Shown: piece after piece, positions 42,460-54,242 of the stretch
Layout: each line of letters opens with the position of its first letter
Numbering within the stretch: position 1 is the stretch's first letter
DNA from: Malania oleifera
Taxonomy: Eukaryota; Streptophyta; Magnoliopsida; Santalales; Ximeniaceae
DNA: 64,000 nucleotides
Reading direction: 5' to 3'
NCBI RefSeq assembly: GCF_029873635.1
Contig: NC_080419.1
Coordinates: forward strand, 67,781,323-67,845,322
Notes under the pieces: generated by a model
Seen by the model: the letters and a program-made list of their open reading frames with translations, nothing else
Databases searched by the model: none
What the model was told of the DNA's origin: nothing
Translations under genes and position numbers: made by a program

Positions 42460-44296
42460 TTATCTGGGTACCCATACTTTCTTGGGTCCGGTTGGTCTAA
42501 GAAGAGATGTTTCTTTTACTTTCCATACTTGTTTAGTTTTCACACCCTTTCTCTTAAATGGGCATTTAAACTTTATATGTCCCTTCTTCTTACATAGGTA
42601 GCACATGGTGTGAGTGTAAGCATTTGAAGAAGTGCTTGCATAGTCCTTGGAGGCTTTCGTAAAGTACCCCATATAGAGGTTCTTCTTGCTTGTATTTTTA
42701 GCTCCATAAAATCCTATACCTTCTTTGTTTAAGGACATTCTTTGGGATCCTATCATTTTGTCAAAGTTTTCCTTTCCTTTTGTGAAATTGTAAATGATCT
42801 TTTCTTTATGTTCGATTTGACTTTTGAGATCATTTATCTCAATATCTTTTATGCCATCAATATTCTCTGGTGATTTCTCTAATTCTTGAGATATTTTTCT
42901 GATTTTATCCCTCTAATTCAAAAATATATTTGTCTTTCTCATTTTCTATAAAGGATTGGAATCAAAGATCTTCTATTTCTTTCATCATTTTTTCATTCTT
43001 GCATTCTAATTTCTTGACTTTCAAATCTTTTTCCTTTTCAGCAAGACTTTTAACTTCAAACACTTTTATCACTCCATCATTCTTATTTTTCAATGATGCG
43101 TGTTGTTTAGTTACTTTGACTAACATCTTATGTACTTTGAATAAATTATTTTGAAGTTCTTCATAAGATGGCATGCTCTCATCATTGGTTTCATCACTAC
43201 TATAACCATTAACAGATTTGGATGAGGAGCTTCCCTCATCATTCCAAGCCGTAAAACAAGTATAAGCAGCCTCTTGGTCACTTGATTCACATTTTGAACT
43301 ACTTGTACTTAGATTGTCCCAAGTAGTGGTTTTCATTGCCTTTTTATTTTTCTTTTTGGAATCCTTCTTAAGTAGTGGACATTCTAGTTTTATATATCAA
43401 ACTTTGTTGCAATTATAACATGTAGGAATTTTATTCTTTGATTTCTTTGTATTAGTTTCTTCTTCATCTGAGTCGGAGTTTAGATTTCTTCTTTTGAATA
43501 TGTTCTTCCTTCTTAGTATTCTTGCAAGTTTCTTATATACGAAGGCTAGTTCATCTTCATCCATCTCGTCTTCACTAATAGAGTTTTCTTTTGAAGCTTT
43601 GAAGGCTATAGATTCTTGGGATTTGGTTTTACCATTCCTTTCATTCATTGACATTTCATATGTGAGGAGAGAACCTATAAGTTCATCTAAATAAGTGTTT
43701 TTCAAATTTCTTCCTTCAGTTATTGCAGTGGCTTTTGGTTCCCATACTTGTGGCAGCCCTCTAAGAATTTTACAAATCATTTCATATGTTGAATATGTTT
43801 TTCCTAGGGCATTGAGGGAGTTAATTATGTGTGTGAACCTTGTGTACATACTAGGGATTGTTTCATCCGGATTCATTTTTAAAGCTTTGAATTCACTAGT
43901 TAGCATGTCTATTCTATTGTCTCTAACATCAACCATTCCTTCATAGTTTACCTCTAACTTATCCCAAATTTCTTTGGCTGTTTTGTAGGCCATCACTCTA
44001 TTTAATTCATTAATATCTAGAGTACAATACAAAGCATTGATAGCACTTGAATTAACTTGTAGAATTTTGTGATCTATTTCAGTCATGTCATTTTTCTCCT
44101 TAAGGACTTGCTTTCCATCTACTAGTTTGAGGGGAATTAGGTCACCATCCATGACAACCTCCCAAGCTTTCCAATTCAAAGTTTGAAGATATATTCTCAT
44201 TTTTTGTTTCCAAAATGTGTAATTTAAACCACAAAAAATGGGTGGCCTAGTTAAGGATTGTCCTTCTCCAAAGGGAGCTACGCCTAAGTGTGCCAT
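42460..44296 (-). pseudogene. gag of M, best-preserved gag in the window
   Basis: The start at 44296 reads MAHLGVAPFGEGQSLTRPP and is open for 299 codons to 43397. It contains the gag N-terminal segment (LNYTFWKQKMRIYLQTLNW), AKEIWDKLEVNYEG, SMYTRFTHIINSLNALGK and KATAITEGRNLKN. The first knuckle CYNCNKV is cut by a stop where the knuckle Gly is expected; IKLEC follows. A further segment has ESMPSYEELQNNLFKVHKML (about 43160) and a coiled coil, with stops. The second knuckle CYLCKKKGHIKFKC is at about 42600-42560, and the piece ends KKVWVPR at 42460. It is the long gag form with two knuckles, as in F and K. Confidence 0.88.
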
Positions 44297-44338
44297 TAAG
44301 ATCTTTGTATAGCTACGAATTAAGATATGCTACAACCT

Positions 44339-44353
44339 GACTCTAATACCAAT
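44339..44353 (-). other. Primer binding site of M
   Basis: The minus strand reads ATTGGTATTAGAGTC next to the LTR; initiator-Met tRNA type with one or two changes. Confidence 0.85.
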
Positions 44354-46513
44354 TGAAAACCAAGGTGTTGTCCCAAGAGGGGGATGAATTGGATTTAAAA
44401 ATTTCTTTTAATTCTTTTCAAGAATCCTTAACCTCTTTTAATTTTTTTAAATGAATTCTATAACCTAATTTAATTCTTTTAATGAATTCTTAATTTCTTG
44501 TTGATTTATCAAATACACAATAAATCCTTAAAACAATATTCAACCTACAACAATATACCAATAGAGTACTTAACAATCAATCAACCAAACCAATCAATTT
44601 TTCAATCAACCACAATATTCAAACTAAGATATAAGATTCAGCTTTTGTTTGTTTGTAGCCCTGTATATATGAAAGTTTGATTCAAGCCCCGTGGTTAATG
44701 CAAGCCATGTGATAATGAATTTGATTTCTCAAAATGAAGTGCAATAAACAATCTAATACTCTTTCCAAAATCTTAGGCGTTAAATAAACTTTCAGTTTAA
44801 AGAGTTCTTGGGTGTTTCACCAATCAATGTACTCCCTTACGATTTTTGCAAAGTATGGATCAACCAACGTACTCCCTTTCGATTTTCGCAATCCCAAAAA
44901 CAAATTAAGCTTAAATTTATTTAATATCTAATTCATGTAGTATATATGATTAAAGAATTTAAAACATCGACGCAGTTCATATATGCTGAAAGTAAAGAGA
45001 CTAAGGGAAAGAGAGTGACACCGGGATTTTACGAGGTTCAACTTATCCCCAGCGTACGTCTTCACCTTTGGCAAACCACCAAAGGATTCCACTAAACAAG
45101 TTCCTTTTTAGGTGGAACAACCCTATTACACACTCGTTCAATAGGCAAGAGCACCGCCTCTCCAACTGATATCCCCTCACTCGGTCACTCCATCAATAGG
45201 CTAGAGCTACACCTCTCTAAGCGATACCCCACGCTTAGCCAATAATCCAAACAATCCTTGGAGTCGTCAATCCACAACAAAATCAAAAAGAATTTCTGTG
45301 TACAAGAAACACTCTCTAAAAAGAGTAGGTTAGTACAAGTTTAGCACTATATACTTCAATGTAAAAATATCGTTTTGAAATAGAATGAAGCTCAAGTGTA
45401 GAATTCACCAAATTCTTTCTTAGATGAGGATTACTAGAAGGAATTCAGAGTAGGAATGATCAACAATTCAGAATATCTCAGCAAAAGAGTTTTGCAATGA
45501 GTGAGCAAGAGAACTTTGTGAGAACAAGAGTACTATCAGCTTATCAATATGATTTTTCAATTCTTGGTGTGTTTTGATTTTCAAAACCATGTATTTATAG
45601 GCTTTCAAAAATGTTTTCAGGTTGCCCCAGTTTACTTGGAGTATTTCCCAAGCTTACTGATATTTAAACTTTAAAACATTTAAAAAATTTTCCCGTTAAT
45701 AGTGTTTAGACTTCTGAAGTATTGGGCTCAGATGGCTGAAGTTCCTTAATGCTTTTAAAATATTGAACTGGACACAAGGTTAGACATCTGAAGTTGGGGT
45801 TCAAACTTCTGAAGTCCTAGGTTCAGATGACTGAAGTCAGGGTTCAGTCTTCTGATGTGCTTCTTCCTGTTTTTTAGTTTCACCAATAAATCTTCAGACC
45901 ACTGAACTTAATTTTCGGTCTTCTGAAGTATATCTTTAGATGACTGAGCTTAAACTTCAGTCTTCGGAAGTTGACTCTTCAGTCTTCTGGGCAGTGACTT
46001 CGGTCTTCTGAACTTTCCATTTTCTGGTTTTTTTATTTTTAGTTTCCAAAATCTATTTTGCTCTCTTTCTTTATTCTTTTATAAAACATTTTCTGGAGTT
46101 TTAAAATAGGTTGCTAAGTCCATGTATTTCCCCTAAAGAGCTTCAAAGTATTTCAAACGATATTTAAACATTGAAGTAATTACATAAAGACTTCTAAGAC
46201 TTTTCACATTCTAGGTACTTGAGTCTTCATGCTTTGTCTTTCCTTGAGCTCTCTTGCTTTGCTTTTCTTTGGCTCTTTTTGTTTGCCTTTCTTTGGCTCT
46301 CAACAAATCATCCATGTCCTTATTTTCTTTAAGCTTTAATATATCATCTTTAAAACCGTGCTTTTGATTTTTTAAGCTTCATTTGATCCTTTTGAGCACT
46401 TTGACCTTACTTTCACATATGTGAGTCCTGAAATAACATCACTTAACCACATTTTTAAAGTTCCACTTGTTTGTTAGCATCAAAATAAGATTTTAAGCCT
46501 TGTGAGACCAACA
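44354..46513 (-). repeat. 5' LTR of M, 2160 bp
   Basis: The plus strand starts TGAAAACCAAGG and ends GACCAACA. Word cluster at 45700-46020 (CTTCGGTCTTCTGAA), TATA-like box read from CATGTATTTATAGGC near 45590. It keeps the 466 bp lost from the 3' LTR, including the block with CCAGCGTACGTC near 45048. Confidence 0.9.
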
Positions 46514-46518
46514 TATGC

Positions 46519-47103
46519 TTTTGAAAAAGATTTTGCACAATCAAAAATCACAAGTTTGACGAGTCTTGCAACAAAGATGCAAAGAGTTACTAGCTACAAA
46601 GGTTTTTCCCACACAAAGATTAATTAGTTAAATTAGGGAAAAACCTTGGCTAAAACTCTCATTAAAACCAATCAATCAATCTTGAAGAAGGAGAGTTTTT
46701 AAGCAAATGAAATCACTCAAGAACACTCTTAATAAGCTTGATTTATCAAAGGAATTACAAGTGAATAGTGTATGGGCTTTGGATTTGATAAATATGCACT
46801 CAAAAAATCAGAGGATTTTTAGGCTAAAGGTCAATCTAAGGCGACTTGAGCATATAGTCCTATCATGCATGATGCAGTTGTTACATACCATATTGAATTA
46901 CAATCCAAAATGAAGAAAATAAAAATACAATTACAAATGAAACACAATAATCTTCATTCTTACTTGGGGTCACCATATGCCATCATGATATAATATCCTT
47001 TTCAATTCCATGCATAGAGTGAACCTGCATGCAAGCTCAGGGCAAATATTAGTGCCAAGGTATTTGTCATTATCAAAACAAGATATGACCAATCAAGTCA
47101 ACA
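46519..47103 (-). repeat. 3' LTR of L, second part, with U3 deletion
   Basis: Continues L1 after M and ends AGTCAACA at 47103. Compared with L2 it lacks about 640 bp (L2 52651-54714 without N), joining GGATTTTTA directly to GGCTAAAGGTC near 46820. The missing piece held both the TATA-like box and the word cluster. Confidence 0.82.
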
Positions 47104-47135
47104 ATCTCCCCCTTTTTGATGATGACAAATACTTT
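47057..47135 (-). other. Inverted repeat with PPT at the L 3' LTR junction
   Basis: The LTR arm at 47057-47078 (core TATTTGTCATTATCAAAA) pairs with 47114-47135 (core TTTTGATGATGACAAATA) at 20 of 22 positions. The tract AAAAAGGGGGAGA (minus strand) is at the inner edge; a second tract, TTAGGGGGAGCC, is at 47161-47172. Confidence 0.75.
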
Positions 47136-48657
47136 ATGCAAAAGTGGGTATAGCCAAGAAAGGCTCCCCCTAACATTATGCATAAAGGGAATTAAAAGCT
47201 CATGCATTTAAAAAGATTACTAAAGTATCCAATTTTTCCTAACTTTTCCCCCTTTTGTAAACAGCAAAAAGGGCCAAGATATAAGAATTGAGGCATATGG
47301 GCAAGTCATGAGTAATAGTCATTTAGATACAAGATATAAATTTGGAAGATTCTTAGAAATTTCAACAGCATGCCATTTGAAAATGAAGCATTTTCCCCCA
47401 AAAAAAAAAAAAAAATCAGTATCTAAGTGACCTATTTGAGTTTAACAAATAATTTACAGTATTTTACATAAACTCAAACAGTCCAGTGTTGATCAATTCA
47501 AATAGTCAAGTCAAAGATATAATATACTCATGTAGCACAAAATGACTAAAAGATATTCTCACAAGATATAGAATATAGCAATGAATAATGTGAGATAGCA
47601 TTTAATTTTTCAGAGCTGTATTTTTCTAAGTGAAGTGGCTCCCCCTCAAATTATGCATTCTCTCTATTTTTACAACTTGACCATAGACACACATATTTTA
47701 ACAATTTATAAATACAGAGCATGAAAAAAGATTATCTTTTAAGATCATTTCATGTAGATTTGTTTTTAAAAGAAATCGCCATTTAGAAATAGTCTCCAAG
47801 TGTTTTGGGGATGAAGTTTGCCACACAATATTGAATTTAAATCCAGCACTATTATTGTAGTTAACTAGAACAAATCATATTTAAAATAATCATGATGCAC
47901 ACAAAAAAAAAATGTTCTAGAAGCACAAACTCAGAACATGGTGTGCAGTTTTATAGAAAACATAGGATGTGTGCAGTGAATTTGGAAAAATTTTGACAAC
48001 ATTTCATCTGAAAATATAGCTTTTCCCATGGAAACCTACTTATAACAAAACTGATTTTATCATATGAATCCCAATAGTGATGCATCATCCAAATGCCATT
48101 TAAGTCCAATGCTTTGAATAGCATGATCAATAAAGAATTTAAACTTATGCACAACCTTCAAATATTTCAAGTTAATTTAAGCTAAGTGCAAGTAATTTAA
48201 AATTAAAATCAAAAGATTTTGCATGCACATCCATTAAGATTTAAGAAAAATATTAAATATTTTGGGAAATATCAAACAAAAATATAGCAGTATGCCGTCT
48301 GTAAACAAGACATTCCCCGTAAAAACCTGCAATAAAAAAATTCAAACAAACAATATATCATCCAGTTTGAGCATGCGAGAACCTAAAATTTCTACTAGCA
48401 AGTAATACTCATCAACTGCGTCCGCCATGCAAGAGGCATCAATTAGGCACACAGAATAATCAAAGATATTTAAAAAGCATGCAAGCCATCATATATAAAC
48501 TGAAGTCAATGACCACAAAATAGTAAATATAAGTATCTGTATGTGACTGTGGTGAAAATGAACAGAAAAAGTAAAAATAAAAGCAGTATAGTTATTACAG
48601 ACCCAAATGTATATAAAGAAGATGAGATATATCAGCAACAGATCCTCAAATCCTCCT
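47136..48657 (-). other. L 3' noncoding region
   Basis: No gene is supported. Three copies of the GCATGCCATTTGAAAATG-type motif lie at 47355-47399, 47984-48031 and 48279-48318, arranged much as in BD. An A-run lies at about 47400-47415. Confidence 0.65.
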
Positions 48658-49685
48658 CTAGGCCTCTCCATCACCAGGCCCTTCCTCATCATCGCTGCTC
48701 ACATCCATCTGCTCCTCACTATCATCCTCCTCATTCATCTCTCTCAGGTGCTCACCAAGGATGTGGAAGTTCACCTTTACAACAGACTGAAACTCTATGA
48801 ACTTGGCATAAAACTCATAATGCCTGGCCTGGGATGAGGAAGCCTTCTCCTTGATCTCGCTCTAGATAGAAGTCTTAAACTTATCAAAGGACGCAGTGAG
48901 ACTAGTGATGGCCACTATAATCTCAGCATTAGAAGGCATATGGGGCTGCTCCTAAGGAACCTCCTGTGGTCTTGGTCCACTCTCGGGTATAGTTGGCAAC
49001 CATATGTTGCCGGTCAACTCATAACCCATCAGCTTCAAGGTTGTTGAGGAGAAGATATCTATGCCCTTAATCCTTTTTAGCACTACATACGGAGTCCTGG
49101 TGACTCTCTCCTTGACAAAAATCCCAGTCAGGATACCCCATATGGCAGAATAATCCTCTTGCCCACAGTTTTCACAAACATTCACTCTAAGATTAGTCTA
49201 GGCAAGTCTAGCTTCTTCCTTGTAAAGAGGCACCACATCACGAAGCAATCCAGGTAGGAAAAGTGATCCTTAGACCAGGATTTTGGCAGAATGCTATAGG
49301 AGATCAGGTGGTGCACAACTTTCACCTTGAGTGTTAGAGATCTGTAGCTGGGGGTGTGACTCAGATCAACCATAGGGTCAGTCACAACCAAATTAACAAA
49401 AGTACTCACATTGAAATGCTGCTCATTAATCTAGGTAGAGACTGAGTCGGGGTAGTCAAAACCTCCTCTCAAGATATCGAAGGTCTCGACCAGATATTCG
49501 TTGTCAAACCTTATATCGATCTCAAAGACCCGAGAGCAGCATCCCTAGACTTTCTATCCTAGGTTGGCATAAAATAATCTAACAAGAATGGGATATATCC
49601 CTCTAGGTTAAAAACTAATGAACCTATACCATCTTTGATACTTTACCATTTCTAGCACATTTTTAAAATGATTTTAGGGAACAGC
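48658..49685 (-). pseudogene. Accessory ORF (aORF) of L
   Basis: Minus strand: NHFKNVLEMVKYQRWYRFIS, then YPILVRLFYANLG (about 49600-49560), FDYPDSVST, YRSLTLKVKVVHHLISYSIL, FSYLDCFVMWCLFTRKKLDL (about 49250-49200), GYELTGNIWLP, and a tail with REMNEEDDSEEQMDVSSDDE ending at a stop at 48658-48660. Stops and frameshifts break it. The N-terminal part seen in BD (HPKEVILGKI region) is missing. It is homologous to the BD and K aORFs; all three end in an acidic stretch. Function unknown. Confidence 0.65.
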
Positions 49686-49744
49686 AGAAAGAGAGAAAAA
49701 CTAAGGTGCTCTTAAGAAAAATGACACAAATGAGACTGTTCACA

Positions 49745-50140
49745 TAGCCCAGAATATATATAGATCACGGTTCGGTCACCCGATCCAGTGTTTGGTTGCC
49801 TGGACCATAATAAATACCTCAAACACTGAGTCTATTCGGTTGGTTGAATATAGACGCGATTGGCTCAATCTCAAGTGTCCTTTCATATTCTGACCCTTAG
49901 TAGCTCGAACAAAAACAATTCATTTCAGTTCGGTTGGCTGAACCTCCCTGATTAAAAGCTTCAGTTGCCCGAAGTTCGATTCGGTCACCCAAACCATGTT
50001 CGGTGGCCCGATCAAGTTTTGAATGGGAAAGCTCAGTCACTCAAAAGTGGTCAACGGTTTGGTTAATTTTCATGTTCGGTCGACTGAATGTTCTAAGCTG
50101 AAAAGGGTTCGGTAGACCAAACCTAGTCAACATCTCTTAT
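49745..50140 (-). promoter_or_regulatory. Internal U3-like word cluster and TATA-like box upstream of L aORF
   Basis: Minus-strand order is cluster (50130-49770), then GATCTATATATATTCTGGGC (49765-49745), then aORF. Words such as GGTTCGGTCACCCGA (49769) and TTCGGTCACCCAAACC (49979) match the L LTR words GTTCGGTCGCCCAAAC (54274, 54527). The TATA-like segment GATCTATATATATT is the same 14 bases as in BD. Confidence 0.6.
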
Positions 50141-50284
50141 TTTGACTTTTTCTTAGTTGACATGACCCCCTCATGATTTAGATACATGACCTAAGGATTA
50201 TTAAGTGCACCAATTTTAATCATTTAACACTTAGATCATTTTTGGGTCAAGGAGAGATAAATTTGGGTTTTTCTTTGACTCTCC

Positions 50285-51514
50285 ACACTTGCTTCATTTT
50301 CACCCCTTTCCGTTTGAATGGGCAATCAAACTTTGTGTACCCCTTCTATTTACATAATGCACAGTAGGTATGAGTATAAGGACTGGAGGAGGTACTAGCA
50401 TAATGTTTGAACTCTCTCACAAAGTACCCCATGTACATATTCTTCATCTTTCTATTTCTAACTCCATTATGTCCTATACCTTCCTTATCTAAAGTCATTT
50501 TTGTGAACCTAACAACTTATTAAAGTTGTCCTTGCCTCTAGTGAACGTATAGATGATCTTAGCTTGGTCTTCTATTTTCTTTTCTAGATCTCAAATTTTT
50601 AAGTTCTTTAGACCTCTACAAACATCCTGTGATTTCACAAATTCTTTGGTCATGTTGTTTGCTTTACATTCAAGTTCTACAATGAAAATATCTTTATTAT
50701 TATCACTTGAAGTTTGAGATCTTACTACATTCAATTCTTTTTCCAAATTTTCATTCTTTTTTACTAACTATTTGATTTTGAAATCATTTTCCCTTTCAAC
50801 AAGAACTTTTGATTCACATTCTTTCAAAGATGTCTCATACTTGTTTTTCAATGCAGTATATCTTTTGTTAGCTTTAACAAGTGATTTATGAATTCTAATA
50901 TATTCAACTTGCAATTCTTCATAAGTAGGCATGCTTTCACTGCCAGAACTATCATATGATTCAGTATTAGACTCATTATTAGAATTATCACATGAATCAT
51001 TACCAGGATTATTTGATAAAGTAGAAGGCAATGAATTTACCTCATCGTCGGTTAAAGCTATAAAGCACTAATTTTCTCCTTCAAGATCCTTTGAGCTTGA
51101 GTCACAAGGAGTGATTGCCTTTTCTTGCTTAGCTACTCTATATCTCTTTTCAAGTTCCTCCCATATCTCTTTAGCACTATTGCATGCCATAACTTCAACA
51201 AAAATGTCAGAATCTAAAGCATCCAACAAGGTGTTCATGGCATCAAAATTTATTTGCATTAAGTTCCTATCATTATCATTTAGCTCAATTTCAAACTTGG
51301 GAACATCAACACAATCAATGACTTTCATTGGTATACTATCTCCCTGGGCAATAACTTTCCAGAACCTCCATTTCAAGATTTTAACAAATATAGTCATTCT
51401 AAATTTCCATGTGACAAAATTTTCACCGCAAAACACTGGAGGGTTCATAAATAACCTTCCCTCACAAGATGGCAAGGCACCAACACGAAACATCATGATC
51501 TTTTTACAAACTAT
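50285..51514 (-). pseudogene. gag of L, short form
   Basis: The frame opens near 51496 (MMFRVGALPSCEGRLFMNPP), with FCGENFVTWKFRMTIFVKIL and CNSAKEIWEELEKRYRVAKQ, a stop at about 51069, then LTDDEVNSLPSTLSNNPGND and SESMPTYEELQVEYIRIHKS with a coiled-coil-like stretch to 50768. Frameshifts follow. The knuckle near 50350 is decayed: CALCK, stop, KGYTKFDC. As in BD the gag middle and first CCHC knuckle are absent, so KRYRV runs nearly straight into the acidic segment. Confidence 0.82.
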
Positions 51515-51534
51515 TGATTAAGTATAGGTAACAA

Positions 51535-51549
51535 GACTCTGATACCAAT
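51535..51549 (-). other. Primer binding site of L
   Basis: The minus strand reads ATTGGTATCAGAGTC next to the LTR end; initiator-Met tRNA type. Confidence 0.9.
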
Positions 51550-52822
51550 TGTTGACTTTGATGCAAACCCAAGAGGGGGATGAATTGAAGATTTAAAAAT
51601 TTCTTCATATGTCAACCATTCTAGCAATAGTATTACGTAACCTAGGGGCAATCTAAGTATGTATGACGTTGTAGATATGATATATTAATCATTTTCAGTA
51701 TACACAACATAATTTCAGTATCTCTCAATTACATTCAATATCGTGTCAATCAGATAAGCATAATATTCGGCAAGGAACTAAATCAAGCAAAACACAAAAT
51801 ATAATGTAGGAAAAGTAAAAGTGACACCAAATATGTTATCGAGGTTCGGAAAAAGTGTCTACGACCCCACCTTGGCTCACAAGCACAAGGATTCCACTAA
51901 GGCTCACCTCAGGGGTGGAGCGGCACTATTTACAACACCTTACCAGGATGGTGCACCTACCTCTTCTAACCGGGTCAAAGCCAATCCAAGACTTTTTAAA
52001 GGGAAAGTCTCCCTCTTATGAACACACGTTGGGTATACAATCAAATATGAAATTTTTCATACAATTTAAGCGCTTCTACACAAGCATATATGTACCATAA
52101 TATAGTCCAAATAAATATGCACACATAGATGATAATAATTATGCTTAGTGCAAATGAAGTGTTCTAACACTCAATCTACTATAAATATACAATCAAGTCC
52201 TAGAGTGTATTTTTAAACAATCTTTGAAACAAAATATCAATACTAATCAATCACCACAAGTTTCAAAGAGTTCCAACTAGAGTATTCAAAATATCTCAAA
52301 GATAATTTTTTTCAAAATAATAGCTTAAGATATATTTGAAAAGTATGCTTGTGAAAAAGATTTTGCACAATCAAAAACCACAAGCTTGATGAGTCTTGCA
52401 ACAAATATGCAAAGACTCACTAGCTATAAAGGTTTTCCGACACAAAGATTAATTAGTTAAACTGGGGAAAAACCTTGGCTAAAACTCTCAATAAAAGCAA
52501 TCAATCAATCTAGAACATGGAGAGTTTTTAAGCAAATGGTATCACTCTAGAACACTCTTAAAAAGCTTGATTTATCAAAGGAATGACAAAGGACGAGTGT
52601 ATGGGCTTTGGATTTGATAAATATGCACTCAAAAAATCAAAGGATTTTTACGCCAATCCAAACGCTAATCTTGTGTTAATTGTGCAAATGAACCCGTATA
52701 TATATAGACAATGCCAAAATTATAACTGTTGGGGACACTCAGGGAATTTATTAAAATTGTTTAAAATGTGTTTAAGAATATGACCCTATTTAACCCCAAT
52801 TAACTACGGTAAAAATTAGACC
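51550..52822 (-). repeat. 5' LTR of L, first part
   Basis: The plus strand starts TGTTGACTTTGATGC. R-U5 block near 51835-51990; TATA-like box read from CGTATATATATAGAC near 52695. Interrupted by solo LTR N at AGACC (52818-52822). Confidence 0.88.
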
Positions 52823-54237
52823 TATTGGCCCGGTTGAATGTCTAGAGGGGGGGTGAATAGACTTTCTTCAAGTATGTGCTAACTTTCTACAACTACAAAA
52901 ATCTTACCAAGAGCAAGTGTATAAAATTGCAGGGTAAAGATGCAAGAAATCACAATAATGATAAATGAGATATAAAGGAAGAGAAGATGAGCACAAAGAT
53001 ATTTACGTGGTTCGGCACCCCACCTACGTCCACGCCTTGAGACCAACTCAAGGATTCCAAAATTCACTATAATCCTCCTTCAGGCGGAGAAGCCAATACA
53101 GTAACTCACCAGGAGCTTTCAACAAGGTGCTCACTTAGAGACACCCAACAATAGCTCACAAAGAGCCTTTCTTTACAAGAAGTAGATGAGAAATAAATGT
53201 AAGCTTGAAAGCTCCCTTTGAGCTGATTACAACAATAAGATCCTTACTCAGTGTCCTCTTGTCAATAGAGTAGTAGAAAGACTAAGAGTGGCAAGAAGAG
53301 GGCAAGTGAGTATATGAGCAAACCCTAGAAAGTTGATAATACCAATGAATGATCTATTTTGAAATATGAATTTTCTAGGTAGTAAGTAAATTCTATTTAC
53401 TCCTATTTAAACACTAAATGGTGAGTGCAGCGCTGGAGAGCCGTTGGGCATTTATGAATGTAAAACAAGATTCAAAATAGCCATTCTTCAGCATTTAATG
53501 TTTGTTGCTGCCCAACGTTCGTCGATGAAGCCCTGTGTTCATCGATGAGCTTTTCAGAAAATTCGTCAACGAAACCCTGTGTTCATCGACGAGTTGCTGG
53601 TTCTGAATTCTGGTACCTCTCGGTATATTTTCGTCAACAAGAACCTGTGTTCATCGACGAATTCTTGTGCCATTCATCGACGACGCCCTGCGTTCGTCGA
53701 CAAGTTATGGCTCTGAATTCAGATGCCCCTTGGTATCTTTTTGTCGACGAGAACCCTGTGTTTGTCGACGAAATTTGCACTACTCTCGTCGACAAAGCCC
53801 TGTGTTTGTTGACGAGATCCTTCTTCGTAAAATTTTGTCCTTTAAGTTCTAAGAAGGTCTTTTGTCTGTTTGGGGGTTTCTTTATATACTTTTAAATGAC
53901 TTTACTAGTATTTGTTGTGTGTGTGTGATAGGCCTCTTTCTTGCTTTTAGTATTCAGTTTTACTCTATGTACAAGATGTTTACAAGATGATATCTCTCTC
54001 ATTCACACACTCATTCTTCATATGACTTTGTTTATTTGTGTATCATCCATGAATGCATTGAGACACTTGTGCTTCTGGTCATGGCATAAGTTGCTTTAAC
54101 TGTTTGTTGGTTCAGATGCCATTCTATATACATGAAAATATGTCTTAGTGAAACATTAGTGACCTTAAGAGCAGCTAATGGGTTGTTAGCATCAAAACAC
54201 AGTAGGAATGAAAGACCTTTAACTATTTGGTCTAACA
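52823..54237 (-). mobile_element. Solo LTR N, 1415 bp, TSD AGACC
   Basis: The plus strand starts TATTGGCCCGG (probably TG decayed to TA) and ends GGTCTAACA, flanked by AGACC at 52818-52822 and 54238-54242. Removing it restores an L LTR stretch colinear with the BD LTRs (AAAATTNNACCAACCTGAG type). R-U5 block ACGTGGTTCGGCACCCCACC near 53006. The cluster at 53510-53825 uses its own word TTCGTCGACGAA, often followed by CCCTGTG. Confidence 0.88.
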
Positions 54238-54242
54238 AGACC

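Larger units (their letters stand above)
39327..46513 (-). mobile_element. Gag-only copia-type element M, TSD TATGC
   Basis: 7187 bp with LTRs at 39327-41041 and 44354-46513, primer site, gag and a 1.4-kb AT-rich region; no protease, integrase, RT, RNase H or aORF. TATGC flanks both sides (39322-39326 and 46514-46518). Gag-derived coding ends at KKVWVPR, just before where protease would start, so pol seems to have been lost from there on. Inserted in the R-U5 side of LTR L1. Confidence 0.9.

Noticed and set aside
53510..53825. Regularly spaced short repeats that could suggest a CRISPR-like array
   Set aside because: Repeat units are short, degenerate and unevenly spaced, and they lie inside an LTR of plant retroelement type with a TSD; no cas genes are present.
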